Part shown: one piece after another, positions 1 through 6,305 of the stretch
Layout of the letters: every line of letters begins with the position of its first letter
Numbering within the stretch: position 1 is the stretch's first letter
NCBI GenBank assembly: GCA_030618945.1
Contig: JAUXCI010000048.1
Location: 1-12,187, forward strand
From: Flavobacteriaceae bacterium
GTDB taxonomy: Bacteria; Bacteroidota; Bacteroidia; Flavobacteriales; Flavobacteriaceae
Direction: 5' to 3'
Length of the DNA stretch: 12,187 nt
Program-made: the position numbers and the translations under genes
The notes under the pieces: model-generated
The model's database searches: none
The model's input: the letters and a program-made list of their open reading frames with translations, nothing else
Told to the model about the DNA's origin: nothing

Positions 1-63
1 AAATAAAATATATTTTTTTTAGAAATAGATATTCTATATATTGCTTGCATAAAATCAAAAATA

Positions 64-447
64 ATGTCAAATAAAGTTAGAATAGATCTGGAATTCCCTA
101 TTCACGCATCTCCTTCTTTTTTGTTTCAATACATCTCAACTCCTGATTCAATGGGTGAATGGTTCGCTGATAACGTGAATTCAAGAGGGAAGAAGTTTAC
201 TTTTATGTGGGACGACTCGGAGGAAACGGCTGAGCGACTTGCTCAGAAAACAGATAAATTCATTAGATTTAAATGGGAAGAAGATGAGGATGAAGATACT
301 TATTTTGAATTTAAAATTGAAGTGGATGACCTAACCAAAGACGTGTCCCTTTTAGTGGTGGATTTTGCCGATGAGGATGAAGTGGAAGAATCAAAAATGT
401 TTTGGGAAAATCAAATTTCAGAACTGAAGCACGTTATCGGAGGATAA
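64..447 (+). CDS. START-like domain protein (SRPBCC/AHSA1 superfamily), 127 aa
   Basis: A small cytoplasmic protein with no signal peptide or membrane segment. Its N-terminus (an alternating strand over residues 4-11, then HASPSFLFQYISTPDSMGEW at 14-33) fits the start of a START/SRPBCC helix-grip fold, in which a strand is followed by two short helices and a Trp. The middle is very acidic (EEDEDED at 72-78) and the end (about 105-124) looks like the long C-terminal helix that closes the hydrophobic pocket. START-like proteins of about this length, sitting before a class IV aminotransferase and YqgE, are common in Flavobacteriia. The ligand is unknown and I infer none. The ATG at 64 is in frame and gives the usual family length; no Shine-Dalgarno sequence is seen. 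A strong intrinsic terminator follows 20 bp after the stop, so the transcript probably ends there. Family assignment is fairly secure, function is not. Confidence 0.85.
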   Translation: MSNKVRIDLEFPIHASPSFLFQYISTPDSMGEWFADNVNSRGKKFTFMWDDSEETAERLAQKTDKFIRFKWEEDEDEDTYFEFKIEVDDLTKDVSLLVVDFADEDEVEESKMFWENQISELKHVIGG

Positions 448-467
448 TGATGTACTGCATATAATTT

Positions 468-494
468 AAAGCCTTGATATATCAGGGCTTTTTT
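468..494 (+). terminator. Intrinsic terminator after the START-like gene
   Basis: AAAGCC and GGCTTT form the base of a stem that continues inward through one T-G wobble and TGAT/ATCA pairs, giving about 10 pairs around a short TATA loop. The 3' arm runs straight into a T tract (489-494). It lies 20 bp after the stop of the START-like gene and 32 bp before the ATG of the aminotransferase gene, so it should insulate the two. Stem and T tract are read directly; activity is inferred. Confidence 0.85.
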
Positions 495-525
495 GATTTT
501 TGTCAAGAGATCTTTATATTATTTT

Positions 526-1362
526 ATGGTCAATTTTAATGGAGATATTGTTGATAACGAGAGTTTTACTATAGGTTGGCAAAATCGCGCGTTTAAATAT
601 GGTGATGGTATTTTCGATACGCTTAAATATCATAATAATCATTTATACTTTATTGAAGATCACTATTTCAGGTTGATGTCTTCTATGAGGATGTTAAGAA
701 TGAAGATACCCTTGAACTTTACTTTGGAATATTATGAAGCTCAGATTAAAAAAACCTTATCTGAAAATGGGATTCAGGATAAAGCTAGGGTAAGGGTTAC
801 TGTTTTTAGGGAAGATGGGGGCTATTACGCACCCCTAAGTAATAAAGTGAGCTTTTTGATAGAGACAGGTTCCTTGACAAAAAAGGAGCATTTCAACTAT
901 GAAATAGAGTTGTATAAAGATTTTCAAACCGCATCTGGTTTATTGGCCACAATCAAGACCAATAACAGAATTATTAATGTCTTAAGCAGTATTTATGCTG
1001 AGGAGAATGAGTATCAAAACTGCATTTTACTCAATGAGAAAAAGGAAATCGTTGAGGCTATTAATGCCAATATTTTTCTGATAAAAGGTAATGAAGTACT
1101 TACCCCATCTCTGGACTCGGGATGTATCAACGGGATTATTAGGAAAAAGCTTATTGAGGCATTACAAAAGCATGAAGTTTTTAGCGTTTCAGAAACCAAA
1201 ATATCACCCTTTGAACTTCTCAAAGCGGATGAAGTGTTTCTTACAAATTCAATTACTGAGATCCAATCAGTAGATCAATACAGAAAAAAGCATTATTCCA
1301 AAGAGAAATCTGAGCTCATCAAAGTCTTATTTGAAAAGGAAATTGTAAAAAGTTTAATTTAA
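526..1362 (+). CDS. PLP-dependent class IV aminotransferase (PabC/BCAT/D-amino-acid transaminase fold), 278 aa
   Basis: A fold-type IV PLP enzyme. Seen in order: the N-terminal signature NRAFKYGDGIFDTLK (residues 20-34), the likely PLP-binding lysine K144 in TIKTNNRIINVL, E178 in the VEAINANIF block where the family has a cofactor-contacting Glu, and GIIRKKLIE (203-211) near the phosphate site. Known members include 4-amino-4-deoxychorismate lyase (PabC), branched-chain aminotransferase and D-amino-acid transaminase; the length and the locus fit a PabC-like enzyme best, but substrate cannot be read from sequence. Start choice: the frame stays open upstream to a TTG at 493, but that TTG lies inside the terminator T tract. 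The ATG at 526 gives the normal beginning (MVNFNGDIVDNESF) and the usual family length. No convincing promoter is visible in 495-525. Its stop overlaps the convergent yqgE stop region by 9 bp. Confidence 0.9.
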   Translation: MVNFNGDIVDNESFTIGWQNRAFKYGDGIFDTLKYHNNHLYFIEDHYFRLMSSMRMLRMKIPLNFTLEYYEAQIKKTLSENGIQDKARVRVTVFREDGGYYAPLSNKVSFLIETGSLTKKEHFNYEIELYKDFQTASGLLATIKTNNRIINVLSSIYAEENEYQNCILLNEKKEIVEAINANIFLIKGNEVLTPSLDSGCINGIIRKKLIEALQKHEVFSVSETKISPFELLKADEVFLTNSITEIQSVDQYRKKHYSKEKSELIKVLFEKEIVKSLI

Positions 1363-1366
1363 ACTT
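1350..1366 (-). terminator. Hairpin spanning both stop codons of the convergent pair
   Basis: AAGTTTA and TAAACTT form a perfect 7-bp stem with a 3-nt loop, covering the stop codons of both the aminotransferase gene and yqgE. On the minus strand the stem leads into five T residues (complement of 1347-1351), as in an intrinsic terminator for yqgE; on the plus strand GGGTC follows and no T tract is present. The stem holds only one G-C pair, so it is weak. A terminator role is an inference. Confidence 0.35.
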
Positions 1367-1911
1367 GGGTCTTTAGGAGCATTGGCCCATAACTGGTAAA
1401 TACCGCCAAATTTGAGCAATTCATCTTTCCAGAAATCGTCGTGATCAATTTTAAACAGATTCTTAAAATTATTCTCTATGATTAGCCATGAAGTTGTCAT
1501 AAGTTCTTCTTCCAGTTGTAATTGACTCCATCCAGAATAGCCCAAAAAGAATCTGATATCGTGTTTGGAAAGAATGTCATCCTTTAACAGTTTTTGAACA
1601 ATTTCAAAATCACCTCCCCAAAATATTCCATTTTCAATTTCAATACTGTCGGGAATCAACTCAGGCACCTTATGTACAAAATACAGGTTGTCTTCAGAAA
1701 CCGGCCCTCCAATATAAACTTTAAGAGTGGATTCTATATCAGGTATAAGGTCGCTTACGGTATATATAGATGGTTTATTGAATATAAAACCAACAGAACC
1801 GCTATTGTTGTGTTCTGTTAACAAAACGACAGACCTATTAAAGGAGCTACCACTTAAAATTGATGGCTCAGCTATAAGTAATTTTCCTTTTGCTGGTTTT
1901 AATATTGTCAT
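1354..1911 (-). CDS. YqgE/AlgH family protein (DUF179), 185 aa
   Basis: A member of the YqgE/AlgH (DUF179) family, small cytoplasmic proteins found widely in Gram-negative bacteria. AlgH was first linked to alginate regulation in Pseudomonas, but the biochemical role remains unclear. Family blocks are all present: GKLLIAEPSI (9-18), SFNRSVVLLTEH (23-34) with GSVGFIFNKP (38-47), IGGPVSEDNLYFVH (67-80), FWGGDFE (97-103) and the diagnostic RFFLGYSGWS (120-129) followed by LEEEL and SW. Length is normal for the family and the ATG at 1909-1911 begins the expected MTILKPAKGKLLIAEP. It lies downstream of hup on the same strand but a strong hup terminator intervenes, so it probably has its own promoter, although I see only a one-mismatch -7 element without a -33 partner. 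The 3' end overlaps the aminotransferase gene. Identity is secure. Confidence 0.95.
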   Translation of the reverse strand: MTILKPAKGKLLIAEPSILSGSSFNRSVVLLTEHNNSGSVGFIFNKPSIYTVSDLIPDIESTLKVYIGGPVSEDNLYFVHKVPELIPDSIEIENGIFWGGDFEIVQKLLKDDILSKHDIRFFLGYSGWSQLQLEEELMTTSWLIIENNFKNLFKIDHDDFWKDELLKFGGIYQLWANAPKDPSLN

Positions 1912-1952
1912 AATAAATTAGTTGTGACTAAATGTACAAAAAATTAATTAAT

Positions 1953-1980
1953 AAAAAAACCCTCTATAAAAGAGGGTTTT
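1953..1980 (-). terminator. Intrinsic terminator of the HU gene
   Basis: AAAACCCTCT (1956-1965) and AGAGGGTTTT (1971-1980) form a perfect 10-bp stem around a 5-nt loop. Read on the minus strand, the stem ends in a run of seven T (complement of 1953-1959). It lies 23 bp past the HU stop. On the plus strand only the four T of the stem are present, so it points towards terminating HU transcription. Confidence 0.9.
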
Positions 1981-2003
1981 ATTATGAATGTCGTTATGAT
2001 TGA

Positions 2004-2276
2004 CTAGTTTACTGAATCTTTTAATTCAGATCCTGCTTTGAATTTTACAACGTTTCTTGCAGGTATTTTGATAGTAGCTCCAGTTTGAGGATTTCTTCCG
2101 TCTCTTGCAGCTCTTGCAGAAACTGAAAAAGAACCAAAACCTACTAATGAAACTCTACCACCTGTCATTAACTCACCTGTGATACTTTTCATCATTCCGT
2201 CTAAAGCTTTTCCAGCAGCAGCTTTTGAAATCCCAGCATTAGTTGCCATAGATTCAATTAAATCTGATTTGTTCAT
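2004..2276 (-). CDS. HU family DNA-binding protein, 90 aa
   Basis: A histone-like HU protein: a small basic dimer that binds and bends DNA with little sequence preference and organises the nucleoid. The full family pattern is visible: a helical N-terminal half (MNKSDLIESMATNAGISKAA), then VGFGSFSV (45-52), the DNA-binding beta arm with RNPQTG (61-66), where P63 is the intercalating proline, and ATIKIPARNVVKFKAGSELKDSVN to the end. At 90 residues it is full length. It is a stand-alone transcription unit, with a near-consensus Bacteroidota promoter (2336-2365) about 60 bp upstream and a strong terminator just after the stop. This arrangement fits a highly expressed gene. Which HU paralogue it is (HUalpha/HUbeta do not apply well in this phylum) cannot be said, so no symbol is given. 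Confidence 0.97.
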   Translation of the reverse strand: MNKSDLIESMATNAGISKAAAGKALDGMMKSITGELMTGGRVSLVGFGSFSVSARAARDGRNPQTGATIKIPARNVVKFKAGSELKDSVN

Positions 2277-2335
2277 AATTTAAATTTTTTTTAAAATTGG
2301 TTAAATATTCGTTTTTTTGCCTTTCAATAGCTTAA

Positions 2336-2365
2336 CAAATATAGATTTTATAAGGGTTCACGCAA
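2336..2365 (-). promoter_or_regulatory. Promoter of the HU gene, Bacteroidota type
   Basis: On the minus strand TTG (complement of 2363-2365) is followed after 19 bp by TATATTTG (complement of 2336-2343), an exact match to the Bacteroidota sigma-ABfr -7 consensus TAnnTTTG with correct -33 spacing. Transcription would start near 2329, giving an untranslated leader of about 50 nt before the HU ATG. The elements are seen; use is inferred. Confidence 0.75.
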
Positions 2366-2370
2366 GTTTT

Positions 2371-2386
2371 GGGGGTCAAAAACCCC
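2371..2386. repeat. GC-rich inverted repeat between fmt and HU
   Basis: GGGGT (2372-2376) and ACCCC (2382-2386) form a 5-bp stem around CAAAA, one of the few G/C-rich spots in the AT-rich gap 2277-2470. It sits immediately upstream of the HU -33 element and 84 bp past the fmt stop. It could end fmt transcripts, but on the minus strand CAAAAC follows rather than a T tract, so it is not a classical terminator. The rest of the gap, beyond the HU promoter, shows nothing I can assign. Confidence 0.35.
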
Positions 2387-2470
2387 TATATTGTTAATAA
2401 TTCATGCAAATTTGTTGATAAACTTGGGGAAAATTTGTAAAAATGTCCTAAATGCCTACTGCTATTGTGG

Positions 2471-3406
2471 TTAGATCATTTTGCATTCAGCTTTAAATTC
2501 ATAGCCATTGATTAGGCTGAGCACATCCATTTTTCGCTTCCCGGCCAATTTTAATTCAAGAATATCAATAAACCCATCTTGAACAGCTATTTTAATATTT
2601 TTTTTCGATTTGACAATTGTTCCATTTTTTAATTTATGAGACTCATCCAATATGCGTGTTTCATAAATTTTTAATTCTATTTGTTCCCCAGCATTCTCTA
2701 AAATTGTCCAGGCCGCTGGATAAGGGCACAAGCCTCTTATTTGATTATAAATCTGCAGCTTGGGGTGTTCCCAATTTATTCTGCAATTATCTTTATTGAG
2801 CTTTGGAGCCAGTTTAGGTTTCTTTTCTTCTTGTTTAACTGGTTTGTCTTTACCCATTCGAATCATTTCTACGGTATCCAAAATTAGCTTACTCCCAAGG
2901 GTCATCAGTTTGTCATGAAGATCGCCTGCTGTTTCTGTTGCGTTAATGGCTACCGATTCCTGTTTTAAAACAGCCCCTGTGTCTATGTCTTCATTAATAT
3001 AAAAAGTGCTTACTCCCGTTTTGGTCTCTCCATTTATTATAGCCCAATTTATTGGGGCCGCACCCCTATAATCGGGTAGGAGAGAAGCGTGTAGATTGAA
3101 GGTGCCAAATTTAGGACTACTCCAAACTTCAACGGGCAGCATTCTAAAAGCTACAACTATTTGCAGGTCAATTTCCAGGGAACTTAATTCCTTTAGAAAA
3201 TCAGGATTCTTTAAATTTGTGGGCTGCATGATATGCAGCCCCTTAGACAAGGCATATTTTTTTACAGCCGACTCATTTATCTTCCTGCCTCTTCCTGCAG
3301 GTTTATCCGGTGCTGTAATAACACCTACTATATTATAACCAGCATCAACTAAAGCCTCTAGTGATGTTACGGCAAATTCAGGTGTTCCCATAAATACAAT
3401 ACGCAT
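2471..3406 (-). CDS. fmt: Methionyl-tRNA formyltransferase, 311 aa
   Basis: Transfers a formyl group from 10-formyltetrahydrofolate to the amino group of Met on initiator tRNA, in the cytoplasm, so that translation can initiate. The N-terminal Rossmann-type catalytic domain (about 1-200) opens with MRIVFMGTPEFAV and TAPDKPAGRGRK (31-42). The catalytic triad of the family is present as N104 and H106 in FNLHASLLPDYRGAAPINWA and D142 in EDIDTGAVL. The C-terminal OB-fold tRNA-binding domain follows a Lys-rich linker (about 185-205), with CRINWEHP and the family block IRGLCPYPAAWT. Length is normal. It begins 5 bp after the recQ stop and so is probably the last gene of an AAA ATPase-recQ-fmt operon. 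No strong terminator follows; a short GC-rich hairpin lies 84 bp downstream. Confidence 0.97.
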   Translation of the reverse strand: MRIVFMGTPEFAVTSLEALVDAGYNIVGVITAPDKPAGRGRKINESAVKKYALSKGLHIMQPTNLKNPDFLKELSSLEIDLQIVVAFRMLPVEVWSSPKFGTFNLHASLLPDYRGAAPINWAIINGETKTGVSTFYINEDIDTGAVLKQESVAINATETAGDLHDKLMTLGSKLILDTVEMIRMGKDKPVKQEEKKPKLAPKLNKDNCRINWEHPKLQIYNQIRGLCPYPAAWTILENAGEQIELKIYETRILDESHKLKNGTIVKSKKNIKIAVQDGFIDILELKLAGKRKMDVLSLINGYEFKAECKMI

Positions 3407-3411
3407 ATCTC

Positions 3412-5313
3412 TTAGTGTATTAATTCAAATTTATGTTGCAAATTTAATTGGATAGAATTTCTTTCAATCAATAAATGCAAGGTTTTTATGACATTTTTTC
3501 TATCCTGTCCTAGCTGTATAGATATTTCATTTGCATCTAAAGCATTTCTCCCTTTAAGAAGCTCCAATATGGCTCCTGCCGTCTTTTGATAATTGGTTTG
3601 GACAATATTCTTCCTCTTCAAACACAGGTCACATATTCCACATTCACTATGATTTTTCTCGCCAAAATATGCAAGGAGCTGGAATTGCCTGCATGTGGAA
3701 TCATTTTTAACCAACTCAATCATGGCTTTTGATTTTAACAGCTTTGTTTTATTTCTAGAGACTATATTTTTGGAGATGGAATGGAAAACAAAATTATCTT
3801 CTCTTGGAACAAGGAACTTTAGTTCCACATGGTTGCGCTTTTTTTTATATATGACAACTTTATCCTTATCGAGGGTTTGAAGTAAATCAACAACTTCTTT
3901 CCTGGTTTTGTTTAATTTTCGGGCAATAAAGACTTCACTGATTGTAATCATTTCGTCGTGAATGCCTCCATAATTTCTCAATAAAAGCTGTAACACACTG
4001 CCTAAATCCTTTTTGTTAGCTTGAATTTCAAACAATTTTGAATTTTTTTCTATAACTCTTAGCCTTGAGCTCTTATTAGGGTTTTGATTAAAGAACAATA
4101 TATTTTCCTGATGTAGATGATTGATGGCCGTGTAAGTTTTTATTAGTGGAAGCCCATAGGTTGAAATAAATTCTTGCAAGTCGAAAATAAAATTTGTTTC
4201 AGGGTTCTCACCATGTCCAATATGGTAAAAATCATTCAGTTTGCTGTAAATTGTTATACAAAAATCAGGGTTCGCCATTGATTTTTGTAACATATTTTCA
4301 CTTTCAAAAATAATATTGTCATTATAAAGTAAATAAACGTCAGCTATTAAACCATCTCTTCCCGCGCGGCCAATTTCCTGCATATAGTTTTCTATACTGT
4401 TGGGCAGGTGAGCATGAAGGATCATTCTCACATTTGATTTATCTATACCCATTCCAAAAGCATTGGTCGCAACCATTACGTTTTTTCTATTGTCCAACCA
4501 ATCGTTAAGAGCCTTTGTTTTTTCATCATGTGAAAGACCTCCATGGTAAAAAGTAGCAGGAATTCCAGCGCTCTTAAAAAAGTTGCTGAAGTGAACTGTA
4601 TCTTTTCTTGTTCCAACGTATACTATAGAGGATTCCTGGCAAGACTTAAGTAATTGCAACAGCGTACCCATTATATTTTCACGATAAAGCATTTGAATGC
4701 TCAAATTTGATCTCGCAACAGATTCTTCAAAAATCTTGACATCCTTAAGGTTAAGAATATCCAAAATATCTTGTTTCACTTGTGGAGTTGCTGACCCCGT
4801 TAAGGCCATTTTAGGTGTTTGGGGATGCAGTTCATTTAAAATGGAAACTTTCATGTATGCAGGCCTAAAATCATGCCCCCATTGTGAAATACAGTGGGCT
4901 TCATCTATGGCAACTAAGCTCAGTTCAAGCTCGGCTATTTTACCCTGTATTAGTGGAGATTGTAATTTTTCAGGCGAGAGGTATAAAAATTTATAGTTAC
5001 CATAACGAAGATTGTCAAAAGCGATAATGGTTTCATGTCTATTGAGTTTAGCGCTAAGTACAAGTGCTTTAATACCTTTTTTTTCAAGGCTCTGCACCTG
5101 ATCTTCCATCAGTGCAATTAGTGGTGAAATGACGAGACAGATACCATCCATCATCAGAGCGGGCAGTTGATAACAGAGTGATTTTCCAGCTCCGGTGGGC
5201 AACATGACAAAGGTGTTTTGCTTCTGAAGTACTGTCTTAATAATGGCTTGTTGAGGACCTTTAAAAGATTTGTATCCCCAATATTTCGAAAGAATTTCCA
5301 GCAAAGTACTCAT
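3412..5313 (-). CDS. recQ: RecQ family ATP-dependent DNA helicase, 633 aa, with displaced zinc cysteines
   Basis: A superfamily 2 3'-to-5' DNA helicase acting in recombination and replication-fork repair. Helicase motifs are complete: motif 0 FKGPQQAII (17-25), Walker A PTGAGKS (39-45, K44), DEAH at 137-140, the RecQ aromatic loop ISQWGHDFRPAY (142-153), motif III TGSATP (172-177), NAFGMGID (284-291) and motif VI QEIGRAGRDG (312-321). The four zinc-ligand cysteines (C541, C558, C561, C564) come about 210 residues after motif VI, whereas in E. coli RecQ they follow the second RecA domain closely. Between them lie about 190 residues with a winged-helix-like stretch (about 450-500). After the zinc module is a helical tail (570-633); no HRDC domain is recognised. 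Long RecQ proteins of this layout occur in Bacteroidota, often beside a second, canonical RecQ. It starts 1 bp after the AAA gene stop. Helicase identity is secure; orthology to E. coli recQ is not. Confidence 0.93.
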   Translation of the reverse strand: MSTLLEILSKYWGYKSFKGPQQAIIKTVLQKQNTFVMLPTGAGKSLCYQLPALMMDGICLVISPLIALMEDQVQSLEKKGIKALVLSAKLNRHETIIAFDNLRYGNYKFLYLSPEKLQSPLIQGKIAELELSLVAIDEAHCISQWGHDFRPAYMKVSILNELHPQTPKMALTGSATPQVKQDILDILNLKDVKIFEESVARSNLSIQMLYRENIMGTLLQLLKSCQESSIVYVGTRKDTVHFSNFFKSAGIPATFYHGGLSHDEKTKALNDWLDNRKNVMVATNAFGMGIDKSNVRMILHAHLPNSIENYMQEIGRAGRDGLIADVYLLYNDNIIFESENMLQKSMANPDFCITIYSKLNDFYHIGHGENPETNFIFDLQEFISTYGLPLIKTYTAINHLHQENILFFNQNPNKSSRLRVIEKNSKLFEIQANKKDLGSVLQLLLRNYGGIHDEMITISEVFIARKLNKTRKEVVDLLQTLDKDKVVIYKKKRNHVELKFLVPREDNFVFHSISKNIVSRNKTKLLKSKAMIELVKNDSTCRQFQLLAYFGEKNHSECGICDLCLKRKNIVQTNYQKTAGAILELLKGRNALDANEISIQLGQDRKNVIKTLHLLIERNSIQLNLQHKFELIH

Positions 5314-5314
5314 T

Positions 5315-5854
5315 TTAAGATTTAAGGGAGTTCAATATAAATTCTGCCCTTGAAGCTATACTCCCTTCCGGAACAATAACAACGGAATAATCAATTTTTT
5401 TATATGCCAAGATCAAATGCTCATAGATGATAAGTGATTGTTCATAGCTTTCGTATCGCTCATTATCTGTTTTGTAAATACCTTTCCATGGAGGCATCAT
5501 AAATACTTTGTTGTACCTGTGTTTAAGGCTCTGATCAATAAAATTTTCGGGATAATCCGTTTCCAGATAATTGAGATAGCCGAAAACATCCGGAATTCCT
5601 CTGTCAAAAAAAACAATTTCCTCAGCTGCGACCTCAGCTTTTTTGTATTGATCTATTCTGCCCTCAAGCAATAATGTGCTAAACAATAAAGGGTCTTTTA
5701 AAAAAAGTTGGTCAATTCCCTTTTCTTGTGCTCCCTTTGTAATTATTCTTGAAATTTCAGGCATACAAGTAAACTCTAATTGACTCAATTTTTCAATTAC
5801 AGTAGATTTTCCTGTTCCGGGACCACCGGTAATGACTACTTTTTTTTGTTCCAA
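5315..5854 (-). CDS. AAA_28-type P-loop NTPase / NadR-kinase-like protein, 179 aa
   Basis: A small cytoplasmic P-loop protein resembling the AAA_28 domain, a kinase-like ATPase fold also found in the C-terminal nicotinamide riboside kinase part of NadR. Seen: Walker A GGPGTGKST (10-18, K16) straight after the first strand, EIVFFDRGIPD (79-89) with the DRG signature in the Walker B/substrate position, PPWKGIYKTDNERYESYEQS (121-140), which resembles a lid segment with R133, and a final strand YSVVIVPEG. This composition suggests a small-molecule or nucleotide kinase rather than a mechanical AAA+ motor, since no sensor 2 or arginine finger is apparent. The substrate is unknown. It is the first gene of the presumed operon with recQ and fmt and is divergent from DUF493. 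No promoter with both elements was found in the 87-bp gap upstream; only TAATTTTG (complement of 5883-5890) matches the -7 consensus. Confidence 0.82.
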   Translation of the reverse strand: MEQKKVVITGGPGTGKSTVIEKLSQLEFTCMPEISRIITKGAQEKGIDQLFLKDPLLFSTLLLEGRIDQYKKAEVAAEEIVFFDRGIPDVFGYLNYLETDYPENFIDQSLKHRYNKVFMMPPWKGIYKTDNERYESYEQSLIIYEHLILAYKKIDYSVVIVPEGSIASRAEFILNSLKS

Positions 5855-5905
5855 AGGGTCTGAATTATTCTTTTTACAAATTCAAAATTAAGCAAATAAT
5901 AATTG

Positions 5906-5913
5906 TAAATTTG
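5906..5913 (+). promoter_or_regulatory. Possible -7 promoter element for the DUF493 gene
   Basis: TAAATTTG matches the Bacteroidota -7 consensus TAnnTTTG exactly and lies 28 bp before the ATG at 5942, inside the divergent 87-bp gap. No TTG is found at the expected 19-21 bp upstream distance, so support is partial. In so AT-rich a gap a chance match is possible. Confidence 0.4.
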
Positions 5914-5941
5914 AAGACTTTTTAAAATCAAATATTTAGTT

Positions 5942-6223
5942 ATGAGCAAGGAGTCTGATTTTTATGAAAAATTAAGAGGTACTCTTGAAGAGACGACAAC
6001 CTTTCCCACAAAATATATGTTCAAGTTTATTATTCCTTCCGGTGATGCTAATTTTAATAAAATTGAATCCATTTTTAATAATATCGGAGCAGTAATTAAT
6101 TCTAAGCCATCTAAGACCGGAAAATATACCAGTTTGACAATCTTGGTAAAAATGGAATCCGCGGATGAAATTATTAATAAATACAAAGCTGTTTCTAAGA
6201 TTGAAGGAGTTATTTCTTTGTGA
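5942..6223 (+). CDS. DUF493 (YbeD-like) family protein, 93 aa
   Basis: A short cytoplasmic protein of the DUF493 family, whose E. coli member is YbeD; the fold resembles small ACT-like regulatory domains and the exact function is not established. Family features seen are FPTKYMFKFIIP (21-32), the first strand with the family's conserved Phe-Pro opening, a helix at about 38-49, SKTGKYTSLTILVKM (57-71), which contains the recognisable S-x-x-GKYTS block, and the closing YKAVSKIEGVISL. Length is typical. The ATG at 5942 is the first in frame and follows a possible -7 element at 5906. It is divergent from the AAA ATPase operon and lies 82 bp before the first PPIase gene. It could head that operon, since no terminator hairpin is visible in the gap. 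Assignment is good, role unknown. Confidence 0.9.
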   Translation: MSKESDFYEKLRGTLEETTTFPTKYMFKFIIPSGDANFNKIESIFNNIGAVINSKPSKTGKYTSLTILVKMESADEIINKYKAVSKIEGVISL

Positions 6224-6255
6224 TAATTTTAACAGAGGAATTAAAAAATAAAAAA

Positions 6256-6263
6256 TATTTTTG
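6256..6263 (+). promoter_or_regulatory. Possible -7 promoter element before the tandem parvulin gene
   Basis: TATTTTTG matches TAnnTTTG and is 42 bp upstream of the chosen ATG at 6306. No TTG lies 19-21 bp further upstream, so it is a half-supported promoter. Without it, the three PPIase-like genes and moxR would be read through from the DUF493 gene. Confidence 0.3.
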
Positions 6264-6305
6264 ACCGATTTAAGAAATTCGAAAACAGATAGGACACAAG
6301 TGAAA

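Noticed and set aside
1..63. Promoter for the START-like gene.
   Set aside because: Only AT-rich sequence with imperfect matches (TATATTTT, TATATTGC). No element pair with correct spacing, and the upstream context is cut off by the window edge.
493..525. An upstream extension of the aminotransferase gene starting at TTG 493.
   Set aside because: The TTG lies in the T tract of the preceding terminator and adds residues not typical of the family. The ATG at 526 gives the normal N-terminus.
1929..1936. Possible -7 element for yqgE (minus strand TACATTTA).
   Set aside because: One mismatch to TAnnTTTG and no TTG at the required distance; the region upstream is the HU terminator.
6261..6305. Upstream extension of the tandem parvulin protein from TTG 6261 or GTG 6300.
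   Set aside because: The long extension would put charged residues ahead of the signal peptide, and the TTG overlaps a possible -7 element. The ATG at 6306 starts a normal signal peptide.
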